Shown here piece by piece: positions 27,432-34,640 of a stretch of DNA of 34,640 nt. Both the position numbers and the translations under genes were made by a program. The notes below the pieces were generated by a model. It made no database searches, was not told the origin of the DNA, and was given only the letters and a program-made list of their open reading frames with translations. The DNA is from an uncultured Bacilli bacterium (GTDB lineage: Bacteria > Bacillota_I > Bacilli_A > RF39 > UBA660), in contig CANQZN010000003.1 in NCBI GenBank assembly GCA_947628365.1, forward strand, positions 1 through 34,640, given 5' to 3'. Within the stretch, counting starts at the first letter, position 1, and each line of letters starts with the position of its first letter.

Positions 27432-28712
27432 TTATTTTATTATAAAAGGATCTTCAGAAGTTCCAGTTCCACCCGCTAATTGGTTCACAGATGCGAGATA
27501 GAAGACTGGACGGATATGATGATAGCCATCTATTTCCCAATTGTTAGTATTCCCAGGATCACTCACAACAGATCCAACATATAAACCAGTACCAGGATCC
27601 CAACCAGTACGCGACATTGTCCATTCATATGGATTTAAAATTGTATCATTTTGACTTAAATGCATCCACCCGGATCGACATATTTCATAATCGCCTTCAT
27701 TATATTGGCAATTTGCATCATCACTTACGGAATAATGATAGTCATGAAGATACATTAAACTTATCTTACTATCAAAAGTATTTATCCATTTACCACTTTC
27801 GTTTATAAAGTAAATTGTATCTCCTATATACGGGGAATTTTCATTATCTACTACCCCTTGTTTTGCACCTGGAGTATCTTTTGTTGCATAAATATCCCAA
27901 TTTGTCTCTTTTTTCCCTGTTTCTACTAAATATAAACCTTCTCCAGTTTGACGAGCTCCTAAATAATCATCGCTTAACATATCTCCATATGTCCAGACAT
28001 TATTAGCTATCTTCTCTTCCCAACCATTTGGAATATATTGCTTGTTTTTTAAAAAATCTTCTCCATTTATCGCTTTATAAATATTACTTTTAGGAAATTC
28101 TATATCATCATCATAGTTATCCCACCAATTTATTGTTTTATTTAATGCTTCTTTTTTTATTACTTTAACCCTTCCGGTTTCTGCTTCGATTCCTATTATT
28201 CGGTACATATATTTATCTGTATCACCTTTACAAGTATTTTGATCACTTGTTCCGAAACAAATATAGTTTTCTACATTTTCGTTTTGTTGACCTTGAAATC
28301 TATACATAGCTCCTTTGATTTCCGCGCTTAATTTATTTGGCTCCTTTTCTTTTATTTCTTCGCCTAGACTTTTATCAAAATATAAATAACAATATATTGT
28401 ATTTCCACTTGTTATTGTTACTTTATCATTTTCATAACTTAGTACTCCATTTAATTCATTACCATTATTATCTATACATTTTGATTTTTCTATATTAAGT
28501 ACATACATATCTGGAAATTTATTATCTTTAACTAGAACATAATTATTGTCATCTTCCTCTTTATACATGGCAAATGTTTTGTTATTTACTTCTTGTTTTA
28601 ATATGACACTATCTAGCTTCACTTCTTCTTTTGATTTAAAAAATATAACACCGGTTAATATTATTCCTACCATAATTATTATCAATAAATATTTTTTGTT
28701 AATTATTCTCAT
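27432..28712 (-). CDS. Membrane-anchored (probable surface) protein, paralog family copy 3
   Basis: N-terminus MRIINKKYLLIIIMVGIILTGVI and shared modules YICFGTSDQNTC, YMYRIIGIEAETGRVKVIKKEAL, KISLMYLHDYHYSVSDDANC, GWMHLSQNDT, YEWTMSRTGW, IRPVFYL. Confidence 0.85.
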   Translation of the reverse strand: MRIINKKYLLIIIMVGIILTGVIFFKSKEEVKLDSVILKQEVNNKTFAMYKEEDDNNYVLVKDNKFPDMYVLNIEKSKCIDNNGNELNGVLSYENDKVTITSGNTIYCYLYFDKSLGEEIKEKEPNKLSAEIKGAMYRFQGQQNENVENYICFGTSDQNTCKGDTDKYMYRIIGIEAETGRVKVIKKEALNKTINWWDNYDDDIEFPKSNIYKAINGEDFLKNKQYIPNGWEEKIANNVWTYGDMLSDDYLGARQTGEGLYLVETGKKETNWDIYATKDTPGAKQGVVDNENSPYIGDTIYFINESGKWINTFDSKISLMYLHDYHYSVSDDANCQYNEGDYEICRSGWMHLSQNDTILNPYEWTMSRTGWDPGTGLYVGSVVSDPGNTNNWEIDGYHHIRPVFYLASVNQLAGGTGTSEDPFIIK

Positions 28713-28741
28713 AAAATAATTCTCCTTTATTTTATAAGATA

Positions 28742-28768
28742 ATTATATATTACCCCCCCCGGTGTCAA
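28742..28768 (-). promoter_or_regulatory. Promoter of paralog copy 3 with G8 tract in the spacer
   Basis: Minus strand TTGACA (28768-28763), CC, G8 (28760-28753), TAATA, TATAAT (28747-28742): 15-nt spacer (17 nt to TAATTA). Confidence 0.7.
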
Positions 28769-28882
28769 GTTTTTGGAAGAAAAATGTTGTTAACTTTTCA
28801 AAATTTGAAATTTATTATTTTACTCTATATAAGATATTGAAAAATAATATTATAATATACATATGCAAAGGAGAAATTAGTT

Positions 28883-29554
28883 ATGAAAAATAAATTTAAT
28901 TTAACTAGAGAGCAAAATATATTTGTAGCCAAAAGAAATATAGTTGATTATATTTGGAAAAGTGCTAATTTAGAAGGTATAAAAATATCATATTCTGAAA
29001 CACAAGCAATATATGATGGTGGTATAGTAAATGGTTTAACTGTTGATAACATAATTGCTATTAACAATTTAAAATACTCTTGGCAATTTATACTTGAAAA
29101 TGATGATATTGATTATGATTTTAAAGCATTATGTCATTTACATAAATTAACTTGTGATAAATTAGTTTTAGATCAAAATTTAGGTAAACTAAGAACAACA
29201 CCAGTAAATATTGGTGGAACTACATGGAAACCTCAATTTCCTATAGAAAGTCAAATTAAAGAAGAATTAGAAGAATTACTTAATCAAAATGATAAAACTA
29301 AAACAGAAATTGCCATTGAAATAATGTTATGGATTATGAGAAAGCAAATGTTCATTGACGGAAATAAAAGAGTTGCTATGTTATTTGCTAATAAAATAAT
29401 GATAGACAATGGTTGTGGAATAATAACTATTTCTCAAGAAAATCAACCAACATTTTTTGAAAAATTAATCAAGTTTTATGAAACCGGTGATAATGGAGAT
29501 TTAAAAAATTGGCTTTATGAAACAAGTATTGATGGCATTGATTTAAATAACTAA
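28883..29554 (+). CDS. Fic-like protein with N-terminal SANLEG motif and variant active-site motif QMFIDGNKR
   Basis: (S/T)xxxE(G/N) inhibitory-type motif SANLEG at aa 27-32; Fic core QMFIDGNKR at aa 155-163; RBS AAAGGAG upstream. Confidence 0.75.
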   Translation: MKNKFNLTREQNIFVAKRNIVDYIWKSANLEGIKISYSETQAIYDGGIVNGLTVDNIIAINNLKYSWQFILENDDIDYDFKALCHLHKLTCDKLVLDQNLGKLRTTPVNIGGTTWKPQFPIESQIKEELEELLNQNDKTKTEIAIEIMLWIMRKQMFIDGNKRVAMLFANKIMIDNGCGIITISQENQPTFFEKLIKFYETGDNGDLKNWLYETSIDGIDLNN

Positions 29555-29592
29555 AAAATAACACCTCTTATGCATCTAGTAGGTGTTATTTT
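29555..29592. terminator. Bidirectional terminator between the Fic-like gene and tyrS
   Basis: AAAATAACACCT...AGGTGTTATTTTT inverted repeat between convergent genes. Confidence 0.8.
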
Positions 29593-29595
29593 TAA

Positions 29596-30837
29596 TTATT
29601 CAAAAATTACAATATAATATTTTTTCTTACCCTTTTTAATTAAATATACTTTTTCATCTATTGCATTTTCTTTAGTTACCATATACATATTATCAGTAAT
29701 TTTTTTATTATTTAAACTAATTGCATTACCACTTATAAGTTCCCTAGCTTCTCTTTTAGATGTGCAAATATGAGTATTTACTAATAAATCTTCTAAAGGT
29801 AATTCTTCACTAATCTTTATTTGTTCCATATCTTTAAAGTTATTAATAATATCTTCATAAGATAATTTATTAATATCTTCTGAGAATAAAGCATTACTCA
29901 TCATTTCAGCTTTCTTATATTCTTCTTCACCATGTAAATCAGTAATAATACATTTAGCTAAAGTTTTTTGACCAATTCTTAAATGTGGTTCTTTATTATG
30001 TTTTTCAACAATATCCATTATTTCTTCAGGAGTTAAAAATGTAAATACTTTTAAATAATGCTCTACTAGGGAATCATCAGTATTAATTAAATATTGATAT
30101 AATTCATAACTAGTAGTTTTATTTAAATCAAGCCATAAAGCATTACCTTCACTTTTACCAAATTTATGACCATTGGCATCTAATATAAGTGGCATTGTAA
30201 AGGCATAAGCTTCTTTATTATCTATTTTTTTAATTAAATCTACACCAGTTGTAATATTTCCCCATTGATCACTACCTTCAACTTGCATAATACAATTATA
30301 TTTACGATATAAATTTAAAAAATCATAACCTTGAATTAACATATAACTAAATTCAGCATAAGTAATACCAGTTTCTAATCTTCTATTAATGATGTCTTTA
30401 TTAAGCATATAATTAACATTAATATATTTACCTATATCTCTTAGAAAATCTAAAAATTCATAACCTTGAAACCAATCATAGTTATTTACAAGTTGGGCTT
30501 TACCATCAAATATTTTATCAATTTGTTTTCTAATACACTCAATATTGTGATTTAAATCTTCAATACTAATTATTTCTCTTTCACTAGTTGGTCTAGGATC
30601 CCCAATTCTACCAGTTGCACCACCACATAAAAGAATTGGTTTATGGCCCATTTTCATTAATCTTTTAGCAGTTACTAATGAAGAATAATGACCTAAATGC
30701 AAACTATCTGCAGTTGGATCTGTTCCCCAATAAAAAGTTACACTCTTATTATTAATTAAATCTTCAATACCTTCTTCACCAGCAACATCTTTAACAAGAC
30801 CACGCCAATTTAATTCTTCCCAATTTGTCATTTTCAC
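29596..30837 (-). CDS. tyrS: Tyrosyl-tRNA synthetase
   Basis: YWGTDPTADSLHLGHYSSLVTAKRL, MQVEGSDQWGNITTGVDLI, HKFGKSEGNALWLD, C-terminal S4-like region. Confidence 0.96.
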   Translation of the reverse strand: MKMTNWEELNWRGLVKDVAGEEGIEDLINNKSVTFYWGTDPTADSLHLGHYSSLVTAKRLMKMGHKPILLCGGATGRIGDPRPTSEREIISIEDLNHNIECIRKQIDKIFDGKAQLVNNYDWFQGYEFLDFLRDIGKYINVNYMLNKDIINRRLETGITYAEFSYMLIQGYDFLNLYRKYNCIMQVEGSDQWGNITTGVDLIKKIDNKEAYAFTMPLILDANGHKFGKSEGNALWLDLNKTTSYELYQYLINTDDSLVEHYLKVFTFLTPEEIMDIVEKHNKEPHLRIGQKTLAKCIITDLHGEEEYKKAEMMSNALFSEDINKLSYEDIINNFKDMEQIKISEELPLEDLLVNTHICTSKREARELISGNAISLNNKKITDNMYMVTKENAIDEKVYLIKKGKKKYYIVIFE

Positions 30838-30849
30838 TTTTCTCCTTTT

Positions 30850-31015
30850 CTAATTAAAAAAAATTCAAAAAATAAGGATAAGGACGAGATAACCCGCGGT
30901 ACCACCTTATTTTATGAATTAATCATACACTTTAATACTTATATCGTAAGTAAACGCTTTAGCTCCAGAGTCGTAAATTCCTTCATCACTAACAATTAAA
31001 TTATAAATGATTTTT
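30850..31015 (-). promoter_or_regulatory. T-box riboswitch leader of tyrS
   Basis: Minus strand AATAAGGTGGTACCGCGGGTTATCTCGTCCTTATCC then terminator with T-run; TAC codons in the stem I region are specifier candidates (exact one not resolved). Confidence 0.8.
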
Positions 31016-31034
31016 CATAATATAGCAAATTATT

Positions 31035-31757
31035 TTATAATTCTACATCAACATTATGATATATTTCAGTTACATCATCTATTGCATCAAGCATATTATA
31101 TAATTTTTTAAATGTTTCTAAATCTTCACCCTCTAAAGTAATTTTATCTTTAGCAAACATACCTACTTGATCTATTTCATAATCAACATTAGGAATTATT
31201 TTTTCAACAATATCTTTTACTTTATCATGAATATTTGGATGCATTGTAATAGTTACTTCACCATCTTCTTCTTCAAAATCAATTATATCAACACCAGCAT
31301 TTAATAATTCTTCAAACATGGCATCACTATTATCACATTTAAAAGTTAATACTCCTAAATAATCATAATTATAAGAAACTGAATTAGTAACTCCTAAACT
31401 TTTATTAACTTTATTAAAAGCAGCTCTTACTTCTCCGACTGTTCTATTAACATTATCTGTTAAGCATTTAATAATAAGTGTTGATGCACCGGGACCAAAT
31501 CCTTCATAAGTAACCTCTTCATAATCTTCGCCACCAACACCTTTAGCTTTATCAACAGCTCTATTAATAATATCACTTGGTACTTGTTGCTTTTTAGCTT
31601 TTTCAATTATTCTTTTTAAACTAATATTAGCATCTGGATCAGGTAAACCTTTTTTAGCTGCTAAATATATTTCTTTTGCAAAAGTTGTATAAAGCTTTCC
31701 TCTTGCAGCTCCTGTCTTTTGAATACTATACTTTCTTACTTCATATGCTCTTCCCAT
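31035..31757 (-). CDS. yebC: YebC/PmpR family protein
   Basis: MGRAYEVRK...KLYTTFAKEIYLAAKKG, YEGFGPGASTLIIKCLTDNVNRTVGEVRAAFNK. Confidence 0.93.
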   Translation of the reverse strand: MGRAYEVRKYSIQKTGAARGKLYTTFAKEIYLAAKKGLPDPDANISLKRIIEKAKKQQVPSDIINRAVDKAKGVGGEDYEEVTYEGFGPGASTLIIKCLTDNVNRTVGEVRAAFNKVNKSLGVTNSVSYNYDYLGVLTFKCDNSDAMFEELLNAGVDIIDFEEEDGEVTITMHPNIHDKVKDIVEKIIPNVDYEIDQVGMFAKDKITLEGEDLETFKKLYNMLDAIDDVTEIYHNVDVEL

Positions 31758-31765
31758 AAATCCTC

Positions 31766-32809
31766 CTATAAAATTCTTAAACTACGGACAAATTCATAAA
31801 CAAATTGTTTACTATCCGTCTTCTTTCTAATATTTTTAATCTCTTTAAAAATACTATGTATGTGAAAATATGTCTTATCTTCTTTCATCATAACATATTC
31901 TAAGGCTTTTATTATTGTTGCTTTATTATCTTTGGTATTAAAATATCTCTTAACTTTTTTAAATAAATCAACATTAACTTTCCTTGCCAACATATTATAA
32001 CAAAAGTTAGGTATATTTTTAAAGATAAAATTATATCCTGTATAATTCTTTAATACTTTTAGGGTATCATAATAACCTAATTTAATATTTTCATTAATTT
32101 TTTCTTGATTAACATTTAAGGTACTTCCTAAAAATCTTGATGGAGTAATTTTAACTACTTTATTTTTATCTTTTATTTTTCTACTAAAACCCATACCTTG
32201 TATTTCAATTAAATAGACTTTATCATACCCTTTATTTAATAACATATTAACTGGGTTATTATCATAAAAACCACCATCAATATAATATTTATCATCAATA
32301 AATTTTTCTGCTTTAAATACTGGTAAATTACAACTAGCTAAAATATATTCGGGTATTTTACCCTTCTTCATATCTTCTTTAAATAAATATAAAGGTTTTA
32401 AATCATTTACTCTAACTGTAACTAACCCAAAATCCATTTTACTTTTTCTAATTTTCTCTTCATCAATCATTTCATCAAGTAAATCTTTTAAATGATGATG
32501 ATCTATGCCTTTATTTTTAACAATTAAAGTCATTTGTTCAATACCATAAATAAGTTCTTTAAAAATGTCTTTATCATTAACACTTTTTACATATTTAGAA
32601 TTAAAATCTAATAATTCCCCAACATTAACATTTTTCCAAAATTCATAAAGTTCTTGTTCTTTTCCACTAGCTATCATCGCTGCATTAAAAGAACCAATAG
32701 ATGTACCTACAACACCATCTATTTTAATATTACATTTTTTAAAAGCTAAATATGCCCCAATTTGATAAGAACCTTTAACTCCACCACCAGCTAAGACTAG
32801 TCCATTCAT
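31766..32809 (-). CDS. Patatin-like phospholipase family protein
   Basis: GLVLAGGGVKGSYQIGA oxyanion loop, GTSIGS nucleophile elbow (GxSxG), YYIDGGFYDNNPV (DGG). Confidence 0.92.
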   Translation of the reverse strand: MNGLVLAGGGVKGSYQIGAYLAFKKCNIKIDGVVGTSIGSFNAAMIASGKEQELYEFWKNVNVGELLDFNSKYVKSVNDKDIFKELIYGIEQMTLIVKNKGIDHHHLKDLLDEMIDEEKIRKSKMDFGLVTVRVNDLKPLYLFKEDMKKGKIPEYILASCNLPVFKAEKFIDDKYYIDGGFYDNNPVNMLLNKGYDKVYLIEIQGMGFSRKIKDKNKVVKITPSRFLGSTLNVNQEKINENIKLGYYDTLKVLKNYTGYNFIFKNIPNFCYNMLARKVNVDLFKKVKRYFNTKDNKATIIKALEYVMMKEDKTYFHIHSIFKEIKNIRKKTDSKQFVYEFVRSLRIL

Positions 32810-32824
32810 CTTTATACCCCCACT

Positions 32825-33760
32825 TTATTTTGTTTTAAAATAGATAATTGGTTTAGCTAAAGTTTTTTGAATAACTCTTTTTTTACCAATTCGCTCTAAT
32901 CTTCTATAATAATTATATAAAGAATCATTACGATAATGAATTATATTATCAAGTTCATCACTATCTCTTAAGATAGGACTTTTATAACTCTTTTCTAAAA
33001 ATATTCTTGATAAAATATATCTCATACTAATACCATAATATTTTAAAATATTAGTAAGTATTTCATCATATTTAACTACACCAGTTTGACCTAAACCAAT
33101 ATTAAATGTTTTTTTATTTAACTTATCTAAGTACTTAAGACTTTGGACAAAAGCGTAAGCTGCATCAATATTAGTAGTAACTTCAATGATACTATCTTTT
33201 TTAACATTATAAATAAATGGTTCTTTTTTAATATTACCAAGAACAAGTGGTACTCTTAAAATAGTATAATGTTTTAATCGTTTACTAATTAAATTTTCAG
33301 CATTATATTTATTTAAACTAAAATTATCTAACCCTTTTACTTTAATTCTTTCTTTAACACTACCAGTTAAACTTTCATCATAAACTGAGGTAGTTGAGGC
33401 ATAAATTAAATGACAATTTTCATTATAATAATTAATTGTTTTAATAACATTTTGTATACCTTGATACTCTACTAACTCACCTAGTTTAATACTAAATTCA
33501 CCTAAAGGAGGCATAACTGATGCTAAATAAATTATATAATCATGATCTCTTACTAAAGATGTCATTAATAATTCATCTGTAACATCACCATAAATTATAT
33601 TAATTCTTCTTTGATATCTTTTTAGGTTATTTATACTCTTTTTATTCTTTAAATCTAAAGCTGTTATTTCATATTTTCCTTCACTAAGTAAATACTTAAT
33701 AACATTTAAGCCAATACTACCGGATGCTCCAGTTACTAATACTTTTTTCATATTTTTCAC
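32825..33760 (-). CDS. NAD-dependent epimerase/dehydratase family protein
   Basis: KKVLVTGASGSIGLNVIKYLL Rossmann motif, LIYASTTSVYDES; SDR extended fold. Confidence 0.8.
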   Translation of the reverse strand: MKNMKKVLVTGASGSIGLNVIKYLLSEGKYEITALDLKNKKSINNLKRYQRRINIIYGDVTDELLMTSLVRDHDYIIYLASVMPPLGEFSIKLGELVEYQGIQNVIKTINYYNENCHLIYASTTSVYDESLTGSVKERIKVKGLDNFSLNKYNAENLISKRLKHYTILRVPLVLGNIKKEPFIYNVKKDSIIEVTTNIDAAYAFVQSLKYLDKLNKKTFNIGLGQTGVVKYDEILTNILKYYGISMRYILSRIFLEKSYKSPILRDSDELDNIIHYRNDSLYNYYRRLERIGKKRVIQKTLAKPIIYFKTK

Positions 33761-34486
33761 CTACACTAGAAAAGTAATAATTACTATTACTATACCTATA
33801 ATTATACCATAGATAACTTCTTTTTTCCTAAAAGATGATTTAATTGTCGCAAATAATTCAAATAATAAGATATAAAGAAGCATACCAAATGTTAAAGAAA
33901 TTAAGATACTTATAATAATTTCATTTATATTACCAAAGAAAATAATAATTAAAGCCCCTAAAAAAGCACTGATAAATAGCAAAAACATCATTAAATAATT
34001 TTTATGATTATTTTTAAGTGCGTTACCTATTTGAAAACCTAATGGTAAATTATGTAAAGATATACTTATAGTCATTAATATACCACTAGTAACACTATTT
34101 AAAGTTACACTATATAAAGTTAAGCCCTCCAATAAATTATGAATAAACAAAGCTATAATGGTAATAATGCCCATATGGCTTAAATGTAGTTCATGATCTT
34201 CTTTATCATCATGTTTTTCTTTATGATTATGATGGTGATGAGGAATTAATTTATCTAAGAGAATAAAAGACAAAAAGCCAATAATACTAGGTATTATGAG
34301 TAATAAGTTATGATAAGAAATAATTTCTGGTAATAAATCAAAAAGTAGTAAACCAAGCATTACAACAAAAGCTAGTGAAATAGTAAAAAGTTCAATACTT
34401 TCTTTATTTTTAGTATGATTTAATACTATAATTCCTACTCCCAAAAAAGCTCCTGTTAAGATTGTTAAAATTAAACCGATAAACAT
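33761..34486 (-). CDS. ZIP family metal transporter
   Basis: Multi-TM; His-rich loop HHHHNHKEKHDDKEDHELHLSH; HNLLEGLTLY and HNLPLGFQIG ZIP motifs. Confidence 0.88.
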   Translation of the reverse strand: MFIGLILTILTGAFLGVGIIVLNHTKNKESIELFTISLAFVVMLGLLLFDLLPEIISYHNLLLIIPSIIGFLSFILLDKLIPHHHHNHKEKHDDKEDHELHLSHMGIITIIALFIHNLLEGLTLYSVTLNSVTSGILMTISISLHNLPLGFQIGNALKNNHKNYLMMFLLFISAFLGALIIIFFGNINEIIISILISLTFGMLLYILLFELFATIKSSFRKKEVIYGIIIGIVIVIITFLV

Positions 34487-34538
34487 TTAATCACCTTTTT
34501 TAATTGTATCACTTATTTACTAGAAGTTAAAGTTTTAA

Positions 34539-34562
34539 AAAATAGAGATTGCTCTCTATTTT
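34539..34562 (-). terminator. Terminator of an upstream minus-strand unit outside the window
   Basis: Minus strand AAAATAGAGA-gcaa-TCTCTATTTTTT. Confidence 0.65.
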
Positions 34563-34640
34563 GGGTTCTAGAATTCCTGGTGTGAAGTAAATTTTAATAA
34601 AACTTAGGTAAAATCTAATAAAAACAGGTATTTTTAATGT

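Overview
This 34.6 kb window comes from a very AT-rich, walled, Firmicutes-like bacterium. Almost all genes lie on the minus strand. It carries an envelope-polysaccharide block (CapF-like, CapE-like, GT4 glycosyltransferase, LytR-CpsA-Psr protein, GalE, TagO/WecA-like), an adjacent cohesin / dockerin-autolysin gene pair, and uppP. It also carries fmt and three T-box-controlled aminoacyl-tRNA synthetase loci (ileS, an orf131-leuS operon, tyrS), a GH31 glycosidase, a Fic-like protein, YebC, a patatin, an NAD-epimerase and a ZIP transporter. The three strongest unusual signals are: (1) three dispersed paralogous, membrane-anchored, probably surface proteins (13746-15050, 20477-21826, 27432-28712), each preceded by a near-identical promoter with a G8/G7/G8 homopolymer between the -35 (TTGACA) and the -10, which is the layout of a transcriptional phase-variation switch; (2) two tandem 37-nt H-type RNA pseudoknots (minus strand, 7958-8043) with identical loops and a compensatorily changed second stem, lying between a predicted promoter and a terminator upstream of the tagO-like gene, resembling a tandem riboswitch or a type III antitoxin RNA without an adjacent toxin; (3) a candidate rod-like ncRNA of about 200 nt (plus strand, ~15160-15364) with its own promoter and terminator, possibly 6S-like. 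All calls were made by eye, with no database search or folding program.
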